Positions 15,792-24,202 of a stretch of DNA of 24,227 bases are shown here, in pieces. A program made the position numbers and the translations under genes. Positions within the stretch are counted from its first letter, which is position 1. Each line of letters begins with the position of its first letter. The stretch lies in NCBI GenBank assembly GCA_964627665.1, contig CAZVKG010000057.1, forward strand, positions 1 to 24,227. Reading direction: 5' to 3'. The notes beneath the pieces are model-generated. The model saw only the letters and a list, made by a program, of their open reading frames with translations. It was not told the origin of the DNA and did no database searches. This DNA is from UBA1351 sp964627665. Its GTDB lineage: Bacteria > Bacillota > Clostridia > Lachnospirales > Vallitaleaceae.

Positions 15792-16688
15792 ATGAAATAC
15801 AGAGAAGATCGAATTTATCAAACAATTGGACATATAGTTATGATCATTATGACCTTATTTGCAGTCATACCTATTGTGCTTTTGTTTATATCTTCAATTA
15901 CAGATAATGATACACTAATAAGGAATGGATACAGTTTTTTTCCTGAAAAGTTAAGCCTATTTGCGTATGAATATGTTTTAAAAACCGGTAATGCAGTACC
16001 AAGAGCCTATATGATCTCTTTTTTATTAACAATTTGTGGGACATCCATATCTTTGGTTATTACAACAATGTTGGCATATACATTATCTAAAAAGAAGTTG
16101 CCGGGAAGAAATATAATTACTTTTCTTATTTTTTTTACCATGTTATTTAACGGTGGCTTAGTTCCTACCTATATGAATTATACGATGGTCTTTAATTTAA
16201 AAAATACCTTTGCAGGATTGTTGATTCCCATGCTACTAATGAATGGCTTTAATGTGCTATTAATGAAGTCGTATTTTGTAACGGGAGTTCCTGAAGAAAT
16301 TTTGGAAGCTGCAGTGATTGATGGAGCTTCTGAGTTCAAGTCCTTTATCCATATAGCTCTTCCTTTGGCTAAACCTATCGTTGCCACCATTGGTCTATTT
16401 ACAGCTATAAATTATTGGAATGATTGGATGAACGGTTATGTATATCTTACGAGAAGAACCGATCTATATTCTATACAGAACTTGCTAAATAGAATGATCC
16501 AGAATATACAGTTTTTAACACAGAATTCAAGCAATATTTCGGATGCTAATGTAGGGCTAGCGTCCATACCATCTGTATCCGTTCGAATGGCTATGGCGGT
16601 TCTTGGTATATTACCGATTATCATTGTATACCCATTTGTTCAAAATAACTTTGTTAAAGGAATTACACTTGGAGGTGTCAAAGGATGA
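15792..16688 (+). CDS. CUT1 ABC transporter permease, LplC/YtcP-like
   Basis: Two adjacent ATGs exist (15789 and 15792); AGGAGG at 15779-15784 is 7 bases from the second and only 4 from the first, so 15792 is preferred. About 298 residues with six membrane segments. The EAA loop appears near residue 172 as EAAVIDGASEFKSFIHIALPLAKP, in two halves, and the C-terminal KGITLGGVKG ending is the hallmark of LplC/YtcP permeases. It partners the preceding permease. It overlaps the next gene in ATGA, which couples transporter and enzyme expression. Confidence 0.94.
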   Translation: MKYREDRIYQTIGHIVMIIMTLFAVIPIVLLFISSITDNDTLIRNGYSFFPEKLSLFAYEYVLKTGNAVPRAYMISFLLTICGTSISLVITTMLAYTLSKKKLPGRNIITFLIFFTMLFNGGLVPTYMNYTMVFNLKNTFAGLLIPMLLMNGFNVLLMKSYFVTGVPEEILEAAVIDGASEFKSFIHIALPLAKPIVATIGLFTAINYWNDWMNGYVYLTRRTDLYSIQNLLNRMIQNIQFLTQNSSNISDANVGLASIPSVSVRMAMAVLGILPIIIVYPFVQNNFVKGITLGGVKG

Positions 16689-18148
16689 TTCAGTTTACAG
16701 TAAATGCGGACAAGATAACGGACTTTCCTCATTATTGGGAAGTATGTGTAGGTAGTTCTAATGCTTATACAGCTCTTAGAGAGGATTATCGACAACAGTT
16801 AAAAAGGGCTCATGACGAATTAGGATTTAAATACGTACGCTTTCATGGCATATTAGATGACCGTATGAGTGTTCTAATCGAGAAAAAAGATCATTCGGGG
16901 AATTCGCTAGGCAAGTTTTATAATTTTGTCAATATAGATAATATATTTGATTGGCTTTTAGATCATGGGATGAAACCCTTTCTTGAGTTAGGGTTTATGC
17001 CTACAGCTATTGCTAGAGGTGATAGAACAGTCTTTCACTATAAAGGAAATATATGTCCACCTAAAGATTATAAAGAGTGGGAAGAACTTATTCAGTTTTT
17101 GATAGAACACTTAATCGAGCGATATGGGATTTATGAAGTAAGAAGTTGGTTTTTTGAGGTATGGAATGAACCGAATCTCTTTTTCTTTTTTGATGGAGAC
17201 CAAGAAGAGTATTTTAAACTCTATGAATCAACGGTTCGAACAATCAAGAAGATAGATAGCGAGCTTCGAGTGGGAGGCCCGGCTACATCATGTAATTCAT
17301 GGATTAAGGATACTATAGAACATTGCAAACAACATCATTTACCATTAGATTTTATATCAACACATCATTATCCAACAGATGATCCTTTATGGGAATCAGG
17401 TATGGACATTATAGAATTCTTTCAATCCGGGCTGGCAGATAATCGCATTTATCACAGAGGTATTTTAAAGAAAATGACAGAACAAGTAAGAGCGGAAGCC
17501 GGAGATCTACCCGTGTATTTTACAGAATGGAATACGTCAGCTATGACCAATGATAACCAGCATGATGAACCTTATGCTGCAGCAATGGTGGCAAAAACCT
17601 TAGCTGATAATGATGGTCTTGTTGATGGATATGCTTTCTGGACGTTTTCGGATATTTTTGAAGAAAGTGGTCAACTTGTAGGAGCTTATCATGGAGGTTT
17701 TGGCTTGCAAACGTATAGTGGTGTTGCTAAACCGGTATATAGAGCTTTCCAACTTTTTCATGGCTTGGGTCAGAAGAGGCTAGGGATAAGCAGTGATGTG
17801 GAAGACAGCACTGTGGAAATGCTTGCAACAAAAACAGAAGATGGTTATCGATTAATGATATATAATCACAATATTATGGGTGAACCGATTGAAGAAGAGT
17901 TAGTCTCTATTAAATTGGATTCATTAAATGTTGATGGAAAAGGGTTAATGTGGCGAATTGATGATACTCATGCCAATAGTAAAGCCATTTGGGAACACGA
18001 AGGAGCGCCCATTTATCCGAGTAGAGCGCTTGTCCAAAAGCTACACAAAGCATCTGAATTAATTCCGCAAGCCATAAATATAGATCAAAATCTGGAATTC
18101 GTGATTCCAAAACATGGACTTGTGTGCATTGACTTAAAAATGTCTTGA
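16685..18148 (+). CDS. Glycoside hydrolase family 39 (beta-xylosidase-like)
   Basis: 487 residues, no signal peptide, so cytoplasmic. GGAGG at 16671-16675 precedes an ATG overlapping the permease stop. The TIM barrel has the GH39 pattern: FKYVRFHGILDD near 48-59, WFFEVWNEPN with acid/base E162, STHHYP near 225-230, and VYFTEWNTS with nucleophile E281; these agree with the two catalytic glutamates of characterised GH39 xylosidases. A beta-sandwich region follows from about residue 370. Family knowledge: retaining exo-enzymes, mostly beta-xylosidase, with some members acting on arabinose- or galactose-containing side chains. Its place just after the permeases suggests it trims the imported oligosaccharide. 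The precise sugar removed is not predictable here. Confidence 0.9.
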   Translation: MIQFTVNADKITDFPHYWEVCVGSSNAYTALREDYRQQLKRAHDELGFKYVRFHGILDDRMSVLIEKKDHSGNSLGKFYNFVNIDNIFDWLLDHGMKPFLELGFMPTAIARGDRTVFHYKGNICPPKDYKEWEELIQFLIEHLIERYGIYEVRSWFFEVWNEPNLFFFFDGDQEEYFKLYESTVRTIKKIDSELRVGGPATSCNSWIKDTIEHCKQHHLPLDFISTHHYPTDDPLWESGMDIIEFFQSGLADNRIYHRGILKKMTEQVRAEAGDLPVYFTEWNTSAMTNDNQHDEPYAAAMVAKTLADNDGLVDGYAFWTFSDIFEESGQLVGAYHGGFGLQTYSGVAKPVYRAFQLFHGLGQKRLGISSDVEDSTVEMLATKTEDGYRLMIYNHNIMGEPIEEELVSIKLDSLNVDGKGLMWRIDDTHANSKAIWEHEGAPIYPSRALVQKLHKASELIPQAINIDQNLEFVIPKHGLVCIDLKMS

Positions 18149-18164
18149 TAAGGAGGGGATTATA

Positions 18165-19661
18165 ATGGCAAGAGAAAAGAAATTAAGAACAGTCATTATG
18201 CATGATCCAGAACTGGATGACGTAAACACATTTATTCGATACTTGCTGTATTCCAATGAGTTTGAAACGGAAGGGCTTATTTATTCAAGTAGCCAATTTC
18301 ATTGGAAAGGTGATGGAACGGGAACCTTGTTTAAAGGGAATTCGGAACATAGTCGATATGGAATCGGACCCATAGCAAATTGGCGTTGGGATGATGGTGT
18401 GAATTTTATGGAAGCGGCAGTGGATGCTTATGAAAAAGTGTATGAAAATTTAAAAGTACATGCAGAAGGCTACCCAGATCCCCAAGTCCTTAAACAAGCA
18501 ATTTTTATTGGAAATGTTGAGTTTCCAGGAGATATTTCAAAAGATAGTCTCGGATCGAAACATATCCGTGAATTGATTTTAGATAATAAACCGGGAAAAT
18601 TATACTTACTAACAGGTGCAGGTCAATCAACGATTGCGAGAGCCTTGAAATCGATTGAAGAAGAATTTAAAGATATGCAAAACTGGAAAGATCTTTACAA
18701 AAAAATTGGCAAAAAAGTAATTATTCAATCCTTTGGAGACCAAGATGGAGTCTATGCCAGTTATATTGGAATTCATTGGCCCAATATTGAATTTCGTGAA
18801 ATGGCTACAGCAACCTGGGGCTACTTTTCCAGAAAAGTTTTGCAGGCAGAAGATCAAAAGTATGTGTCTGCAGCTTGGACAAAAGAGCATGTATCTTCAG
18901 TAGGACCTTTAGGTGGATTATATATGACCTGGGGTGATGGCAAGCAGATGCACAAAAATGATATAGCGGATTATTTTGGGTTTTCAGGTCTTTCAGTAGA
19001 ACAACTAAGCCAGATGGGGTACATTACTTGGTATGGTGAGCCAGAAGAAAAAGGATCATGGATATCTGAAGGTGATACCTCCATGTATATGAATCTATTA
19101 GATAATGGCCTTGATGCGCATATAGGAGCTTCATATGGAGGATGGGGCGGTAGAAACGGTAAGGATATTGATCCTAATAATATCCTCTCAGAAGATTATC
19201 CGTCAGCAAGATGGTTTGGATCAGCTCAAAGAGATTTTGCAGCTAGATTGTTATGGTCAGTGACATCGGATTATCAGGATGCAAACCATCCTCCGGAAAT
19301 AACAATATCTGATTCGGAACATCGAAAAATTAAGCCGGGAGAAGTTGTTAAACTAGCTATGAATGCCAAAGATCCAGATGGTGACCATATTATTGGTAGA
19401 TGGTGGCAATATGTAGAAGCAGGAACCTATCCTAGAAAAATAGATTTTATAGAAGAGGACCAAGAAAAGACAAGCTTTAGTTTTGGACAAGTAGTTGAGC
19501 CCGGTTTAAAAGCCAATTGTATTGAAGTGATCAATCATGTGAAAATACCTTCGGATGTTGAACAGGGACAAACATTTCACTTTATTGCTGAAGTTAAAGA
19601 TTATGGTTATCCACAGCTTCGGGCATACAAAAGGGTAGTGCTAACAGTTTTAAGAGATTAA
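18165..19661 (+). CDS. DUF1593 / Sde182-like protein (nucleoside hydrolase-like domain plus Ig-like domain)
   Basis: 498 residues with AAGGAGGGG 6-14 bases before the ATG. The N-terminal domain (about 1-320) is DUF1593-like, with a nucleoside-hydrolase-type acidic loop DPELDDVNTFIRYLLYSNEF (about 14-33) and LYLLTGAGQSTIARAL; a C-terminal beta-sandwich (about 375-498) begins PPEITISDSEH and contains NAKDPDGD. Known relatives include proteins described as cellulose-binding and are usually secreted. This copy has no signal peptide and a charged N-terminus, so it should be cytoplasmic. The acidic loop matches the calcium and ribose site of inosine-uridine hydrolases, so a glycosidase-type reaction on the imported glycan is plausible but unproven. 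It lies between the GH39 and alpha/beta-hydrolase genes in one operon. Confidence 0.8.
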   Translation: MAREKKLRTVIMHDPELDDVNTFIRYLLYSNEFETEGLIYSSSQFHWKGDGTGTLFKGNSEHSRYGIGPIANWRWDDGVNFMEAAVDAYEKVYENLKVHAEGYPDPQVLKQAIFIGNVEFPGDISKDSLGSKHIRELILDNKPGKLYLLTGAGQSTIARALKSIEEEFKDMQNWKDLYKKIGKKVIIQSFGDQDGVYASYIGIHWPNIEFREMATATWGYFSRKVLQAEDQKYVSAAWTKEHVSSVGPLGGLYMTWGDGKQMHKNDIADYFGFSGLSVEQLSQMGYITWYGEPEEKGSWISEGDTSMYMNLLDNGLDAHIGASYGGWGGRNGKDIDPNNILSEDYPSARWFGSAQRDFAARLLWSVTSDYQDANHPPEITISDSEHRKIKPGEVVKLAMNAKDPDGDHIIGRWWQYVEAGTYPRKIDFIEEDQEKTSFSFGQVVEPGLKANCIEVINHVKIPSDVEQGQTFHFIAEVKDYGYPQLRAYKRVVLTVLRD

Positions 19662-19674
19662 GATGGAGGTAGAA

Positions 19675-20919
19675 ATGAACAAAACCTATAGAACACTTGT
19701 TGAAATCACAGATTTTGGCCCTTTCGTTAGTAAGATTATCCTGCCGGTAGCTTCTGAAGTCAAAAAAGGAGAGATATCAAAAGAACATTTTATGGTATAT
19801 GTTGAGCGTAAACACCAAAAAACCGGTGAACTCATTATGGATTGTCTTGGATGGGGAGAAACAGAAAGTTTTCCATCAAAGGGTTATATTGAAATACAGG
19901 ACGCTTATCCTGCAGATGAAGAAGGTAATAGAGTAGAAGTAGGAACATATATTACACTCATAATGCCAACGATGCCTTTCTTTAGATTGACATCAAAACT
20001 TGCTATAGAAGGCTATTTTAATACTTATTGTTATAATGATTTTGCGATTAGTCAAGTTAAAGAAATTAAAACAGCTAATCAAAACGTGGTAGGTCTCTTT
20101 TATGATCAATGTATTCAAGAAATCATGCTTGAAAAAGAAGGTTGGATTAATAGTTGCTCTACTAATGAAAAGATGCCACTTAAATATGGCTACTTTTCTC
20201 CAAGGATTGGAAGTGGAAAACGGCCCCTTATTATTTGGCTTCATGGTGGTGGCGAAGGTGGACAAGATCCTGTAATCGCTTACACAAGCAATCAGGTGAC
20301 CAATCTTGCTAAGAAGAATAACCAGCAACTTTTTGGTGGAGCATATATTCTTGCACCCCAATCTCCAACTATGTGGATGGATGATGGTACGGAAATTATT
20401 GGGAAAGAAGGTAAATCCATATATATTGAGGCTGTTAAAGCATTAATTGATGAATTTATTTCCTTGCATGATGATATTGATATTCAAAGAATTTATATCG
20501 GAGGCTGTTCAAATGGAGGCTTTTTGACCATGCGTATGATTATTGAATATCCGGATTTTTTTAGAGCTGCATATCCGGTGTGCCAAGCATTATTTGATGA
20601 TAAGATAAGTGATGATGAACTTAAGCGCATCAAAGATATACCAATATGGTTTACCCATTCCAAAGATGATGCTATTGTAGATCCTGAAAAAACAGTTATT
20701 CCAACCTATAAACGCCTTATCGCTTTAGGAAGCAAGGATGTTCATTTATCTTATTTTGACCAAGTTATTGATAGTAGGGGTTATGTATATGAAAACTTTG
20801 GGCATGCATCTTGGATACAAATGTTAAATGATGATTGCCGATTGGATTATGATGGTAAACCGGTGCTCGTTGATGGAGAAGAAGTGTCCTTGTTACAATG
20901 GTTGGCTAAGAAAGGTTAG
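19675..20919 (+). CDS. Alpha/beta-hydrolase, probable carbohydrate esterase (prolyl-oligopeptidase-like)
   Basis: The ATG at 19675 follows GGAGG (19665-19669); a nearer ATG at 19663 overlaps this ribosome site and is less likely. The 414-residue protein has an N-terminal Ig/beta-rich region (about 1-165) and a C-terminal alpha/beta-hydrolase domain. Seen there: oxyanion motif WLHGGGEGG, nucleophile S279 in GGCSNGGF, acid D332 in HSKDDAIVD and H377 in FGHASW, so the triad is complete. The layout resembles the polyhydroxybutyrate depolymerase-like/CE1-type and peptidase S9-like enzymes in polysaccharide loci, which remove acyl groups. No signal peptide. It probably removes acetyl or other esters from the imported oligosaccharide so that the exo-glycosidases can act (inference); a peptidase role is a less likely alternative. 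Confidence 0.82.
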   Translation: MNKTYRTLVEITDFGPFVSKIILPVASEVKKGEISKEHFMVYVERKHQKTGELIMDCLGWGETESFPSKGYIEIQDAYPADEEGNRVEVGTYITLIMPTMPFFRLTSKLAIEGYFNTYCYNDFAISQVKEIKTANQNVVGLFYDQCIQEIMLEKEGWINSCSTNEKMPLKYGYFSPRIGSGKRPLIIWLHGGGEGGQDPVIAYTSNQVTNLAKKNNQQLFGGAYILAPQSPTMWMDDGTEIIGKEGKSIYIEAVKALIDEFISLHDDIDIQRIYIGGCSNGGFLTMRMIIEYPDFFRAAYPVCQALFDDKISDDELKRIKDIPIWFTHSKDDAIVDPEKTVIPTYKRLIALGSKDVHLSYFDQVIDSRGYVYENFGHASWIQMLNDDCRLDYDGKPVLVDGEEVSLLQWLAKKG

Positions 20920-20928
20920 GTTGATATA

Positions 20929-22734
20929 ATGTTATATCCAGTAACAACAGAATCAAGAGTTGTCATAGACCTTAGTGATATTTGGCAATTCAAACTAGAT
21001 GATGGCAAGGGTTTTGATGAAAAATGGTATGAAGAACCGCTAAAAAATCCATTAACCATGCCGGTCCCTTGTGCATATAATGATATGAAAGAAGATAAGA
21101 ATCTTCGTGACCATTATGGATGGGTCTTTTATCAAAAACAATTAGTTATACCTAAAATATTGATGTCCCAAAGAATTGTATTAAGAATAGAAGCTGCAGT
21201 CCATAAAGCTATTGTGTACCTTAACGGAAGAAAAATTACAGAACATAAAGGTGGTTTTCTACCCTTTGAAGTTGAAATAGATAGCTTCAATGAAGATGAG
21301 AATTTGCTGACGATTGCGGTTGATAATCGGATTGATCATAGTACACTTCCGGTCGGATCAGAAAATTATGGCGCATCCATGCTGGTTGGCGGGAAAATGA
21401 TAACTAAAGAAATCGGAAAAAGACAAAACAAACCGAATTTTGATTTCTTTAACTATGCCGGTCTTATTCGTCCGGTTAAGATTTATACTAGGCCCAAGGA
21501 TTATATTGATGATATTGAACTGAATACAAAGATTAACCAGGAAGAAGCCTTGATATCCTATGAAGTTTTGGCAGTAGGTGAAGGTAGTGTAAGTGTAAGC
21601 TTAATGGATGAGTCGGGAAAATTTGTCTGTGAGAGTGAAGGTGCTACAGGAGTCTTGAAAGTGAAGAATCCCAATCTTTGGCAACCGTTAAAACCCTATC
21701 TGTATCAATGTGTAATTAGATTCAATAACGATTGCTATACTTTGCCTTATGGGCTTCGTACGGTTCAAGTAGAGGGTGGAAAATTCTTAATTAATGGTGA
21801 AGTTTTTCGCTTTAAAGGTTATGGAAAACATGAAGATACATTTCCGGCCGGTCGTGGACTTAATGAAGCGATGAATGTGAAAGACATAAGCCTTATGAAA
21901 TGGCAAGGTGCTAATAGTTTTAGAACAAGCCATTATCCTTATAGTGAAGAAATGATGCGCTTATGTGATCGAGAAGGTATTGTTGTTATTGATGAGACAC
22001 CTGCAGTAGGTCTTCATTTGAATTTTGGTGGTGGCGCCAATTTCAAGAACGGAAGAAAAATCAATACTTTTGATTCTCCCGAAGATGGTGGTATACGAAC
22101 TTTTCAGCATCATTATGATACAGTGAAAGAATTAATTAATAGGGATAAGAATTATGCTTGCGTGGTGATGTGGAGTATAGCCAATGAAGCAGACTCGGCC
22201 AGCGAGGGTGCATATGAATATTTTAAACCCTTGTTTGATTTGGCACGAGAGCAAGACCCTCAGAAAAGACCGTGTACGATTGTAGGTATGCAAGTGGAAG
22301 ATAATCAAAAAGACTGTACACTTCAACTCAGTGATGTATATTGCCTAAATAGATACTATGGATGGTATGTCATGGGCGGCGACTTAGATGCTGCGGGAAA
22401 AATGATGCGAGAAGAGATGAATTTTTGGAATGCGCAGGGGAAACCGGTTATTATGACTGAATATGGAGCGGATACGGTTAGTGGTTTCCACGATACAGTG
22501 CCTGTTATGTTTACCGAGGAATATCAGATTGAATACTACAAAATGAATCATAAAGTTATGGATGAATTTGAAAATTTTATCGGTGAGCATGCTTGGAATT
22601 TTGCTGATTTTGCTACTTCTCAAGGCATTATGCGTGTTCAGGGCAATAAAAAAGGGGTTTTCACGAGAGAACGACGACCTAAAATGGTTGCTCATTATCT
22701 AAAAGAGCGTTGGTCGAAAGAAAAAAGAAAGTAA
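20929..22734 (+). CDS. uidA: Beta-glucuronidase, glycoside hydrolase family 2
   Basis: 601 residues, matching E. coli GUS (603). Domains in order: sugar-binding jelly roll (about 10-185, with HKGGFLPFE), Ig-like domain (about 190-280) and the catalytic TIM barrel. Acid/base E420 in WSIANEA and nucleophile E511 in IMTEYGAD are intact. The NxKG motif that recognises the glucuronate carboxylate is present as GNKKG (N573, K575), and the surrounding FATSQGIMRVQG and FTRERRPK segments match GUS closely; all four residues are offset from the E. coli enzyme by the same 7 positions. Cytoplasmic: no signal peptide. It removes terminal beta-D-glucuronic acid. It ends the transporter operon, with only a weak ribosome site (TTAGG), and is followed by a terminator. 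The symbol reflects function rather than proven orthology. Confidence 0.93.
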   Translation: MLYPVTTESRVVIDLSDIWQFKLDDGKGFDEKWYEEPLKNPLTMPVPCAYNDMKEDKNLRDHYGWVFYQKQLVIPKILMSQRIVLRIEAAVHKAIVYLNGRKITEHKGGFLPFEVEIDSFNEDENLLTIAVDNRIDHSTLPVGSENYGASMLVGGKMITKEIGKRQNKPNFDFFNYAGLIRPVKIYTRPKDYIDDIELNTKINQEEALISYEVLAVGEGSVSVSLMDESGKFVCESEGATGVLKVKNPNLWQPLKPYLYQCVIRFNNDCYTLPYGLRTVQVEGGKFLINGEVFRFKGYGKHEDTFPAGRGLNEAMNVKDISLMKWQGANSFRTSHYPYSEEMMRLCDREGIVVIDETPAVGLHLNFGGGANFKNGRKINTFDSPEDGGIRTFQHHYDTVKELINRDKNYACVVMWSIANEADSASEGAYEYFKPLFDLAREQDPQKRPCTIVGMQVEDNQKDCTLQLSDVYCLNRYYGWYVMGGDLDAAGKMMREEMNFWNAQGKPVIMTEYGADTVSGFHDTVPVMFTEEYQIEYYKMNHKVMDEFENFIGEHAWNFADFATSQGIMRVQGNKKGVFTRERRPKMVAHYLKERWSKEKRK

Positions 22735-22778
22735 TCCTACAAATTATAGTGATTAATAATCTAAATGATTGCAGTTTT

Positions 22779-22803
22779 GAGAGCTTATATGCTCTCTTTT
22801 TTT
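22779..22803 (+). terminator. Rho-independent terminator of the glycan operon
   Basis: GAGAGC (22779-22784), a six-base loop, GCTCTC (22791-22796), then seven T's. It lies 45 bases after the beta-glucuronidase stop and separates the operon from the next transcription unit. Confidence 0.85.
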
Positions 22804-22811
22804 GCATGAAC

Positions 22812-22852
22812 ATGACATATGTCCTGTTTTATACTGACATATGCGTTATAAT
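22812..22852 (+). promoter_or_regulatory. Promoter region with duplicated TGACATATG motif, candidate Crp/Fnr operator
   Basis: TGACATATG occurs at 22813-22821 and 22835-22843, 22 bases apart. The first copy sits in a perfect palindrome GACATATGTC (22814-22823), whose TGAC-N4-GTC(C) layout has the same half-site spacing as Fnr-type sites (TTGAT-N4-ATCAA). A perfect TATAAT follows at 22847-22852, with no good -35 at 17 bases, as expected of an activator-dependent promoter. The regulator gene itself starts 44 bases on, so autoregulation is plausible (inference). Confidence 0.5.
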
Positions 22853-22895
22853 CTATCTAAGACATTAATATGAATAAGCGATGGGAGGTGCCACT

Positions 22896-23606
22896 TTGAC
22901 GGATAAGAAAACAGTGGTTGATCAGCTTCAACAGATGAATGACAAGTTTAGGTTTTTGTCAAAAGCAGAAGTTATAGACAATAGTCATATTATAAACATT
23001 GATAAAAAGACAATATTTTTAAAACCGGATGAATATATCGACGGGATCTATATTCTATATTCAGGAAAAGTAAAGATTAGTATGCTACAGCCTAACGGTA
23101 AATCCCTCTTGCTAAGATTTTCAAATCCACCGGGAGTACTTGGCGATATAGAAGCGCTTCACCCATTCAAAGTAAGGACTTATGTAGAAACGGTTTATGA
23201 ATCGACCTTATTACATGTTCCTAAGATTGTTATTAACGCATATTTAAAAGAGGATATTGATTTTTTGCATTTTATTATAGAACAGCTCAGCTATAAGTTA
23301 TACAGTATATCGGTGGCAAGTGGCATGAACCAGAACAACACGGCAAAAGCGCGGCTGGCAAGTTACATACTGTCAGTATCCGATGGGCGGCCTTATTTTT
23401 CTGATAAAATCGAAGGAAAATCCAATGAGCTGGAAACGGAGTATTTAATTGAGATTGCTGAATTGATTGGGACTAGTTACAGACATTTAAGCCGTATTCT
23501 TAGGGAGTGGCAAAAGGATGAAATCATACGTAAAGAGGGACGCCACATATCCATTATAAACCGTCAAATGCTAATGGAACTATCGGAAGGAAATCTATAT
23601 GAATAA
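22896..23606 (+). CDS. Crp/Fnr-family transcription regulator (YeiL-like)
   Basis: The preferred start is TTG 22896, 7 bases after GGGAGG (22883-22888); the upstream ATG at 22881 overlaps that ribosome site. The 236-residue protein has an N-terminal cyclic-nucleotide-binding-type beta-roll (about 25-125), with LKPDEYIDGIYILYSGKVKI and GVLGDIEAL, a dimerisation helix (about 125-150) and a C-terminal winged helix-turn-helix (about 165-225) whose recognition segment is ELIGTSYRHLSRILREW. No cysteine is present, so it lacks the Fe-S ligands of Fnr. The cAMP-binding residues of Crp are not obviously kept either, so the effector is unknown. The architecture most resembles YeiL-type regulators. It overlaps the transporter-like gene by 8 bases and probably controls it. 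Confidence 0.88.
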   Translation: MTDKKTVVDQLQQMNDKFRFLSKAEVIDNSHIINIDKKTIFLKPDEYIDGIYILYSGKVKISMLQPNGKSLLLRFSNPPGVLGDIEALHPFKVRTYVETVYESTLLHVPKIVINAYLKEDIDFLHFIIEQLSYKLYSISVASGMNQNNTAKARLASYILSVSDGRPYFSDKIEGKSNELETEYLIEIAELIGTSYRHLSRILREWQKDEIIRKEGRHISIINRQMLMELSEGNLYE

Positions 23607-24069
23607 TTATCTGATGAGTAAGAAAGGGAAAATAATGATTGGTATTTTATTTGCATTTACTGCAGGACTTTGTATTACTTTACAAAATGGATTTAACACA
23701 AATGTGAGTGGTAAAATTGGTGTTTGGGAGCTTACAACTTTGGTCCATGGTGTTGGCTTTGTGGGCAGTCTGTTTCTTTTGTTTACAGTCGGCGGAGGCG
23801 GAAAAGGATTTATAAATATATCACAGGCAAACCCGATTTATCTTTTAGGCGGTTTGTTTGGAGTATTTATTGTTTTTTCCATTACATCCAGTATTCATAT
23901 TCTTGGTGTTGTCTTTGCAACAATGATTATGCTCATGGTACAATTATTTCTGTCCGTATTCATGGATACGTTTGGCTTGTTTGGCTTGGATAAGGTTCCT
24001 TTATCTGTCAACAGAATATTAGGGCTAAGTATTATGATTATCGGTATTTTGATATACAAGTTAAAATAA
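23599..24069 (+). CDS. YdcZ-family (DUF606) DMT-superfamily membrane protein
   Basis: 156 residues beginning inside the regulator gene (8-base overlap) with AAGGAA (23587-23592) six bases ahead. Five hydrophobic segments are visible. Family signatures include ILFAFTAGLCITLQNGFNTN at the start, WELTTLVHGVGF in the middle and FLSVFMDTFGLFGLDKVPLS near the end. Family knowledge: YdcZ proteins are half-size members of the drug/metabolite transporter superfamily, often in pairs and thought to act as dimers; substrates are undefined. Here a single copy sits behind its probable Crp/Fnr-type regulator, so it may form a homodimer. Followed by a strong terminator. Confidence 0.9.
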   Translation: MNNYLMSKKGKIMIGILFAFTAGLCITLQNGFNTNVSGKIGVWELTTLVHGVGFVGSLFLLFTVGGGGKGFINISQANPIYLLGGLFGVFIVFSITSSIHILGVVFATMIMLMVQLFLSVFMDTFGLFGLDKVPLSVNRILGLSIMIIGILIYKLK

Positions 24070-24111
24070 TGGGATGTATTAAGTCAAAAAACGAAATATG
24101 AAATTGTAAGA

Positions 24112-24150
24112 AAAAAGAAAGAATTTTAATATGAAATTCTTTCTTTTTGT
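24112..24150 (+). terminator. Strong hairpin terminator after the YdcZ gene
   Basis: A perfect 15-base stem, AAAAAGAAAGAATTT (24112-24126) with its complement at 24134-24148, around a seven-base loop. The right arm ends in five T's. The A-rich left arm would make it work from either side. Confidence 0.75.
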
Positions 24151-24202
24151 TTGTTATAGTATGTTTAATGACGAAACGTTAGCTGTTTGTGGGAAAAATG
24201 TG

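Noticed and set aside
19993..20361. Minus-strand 122-codon open frame
   Set aside because: It is fully antisense to the esterase gene, which has an intact catalytic triad; treated as a shadow frame.
22834..22839. CTGACA as a -35 box for the TATAAT at 22847
   Set aside because: The sequence fits TTGACA at 5 of 6 positions but the spacer is only 7 bases; it is better read as part of the repeated motif.
23724..23993. Plus-strand 89-codon frame rich in Cys, Trp and Tyr
   Set aside because: It is a shifted frame inside the YdcZ-family gene with a biased composition and no start signal.
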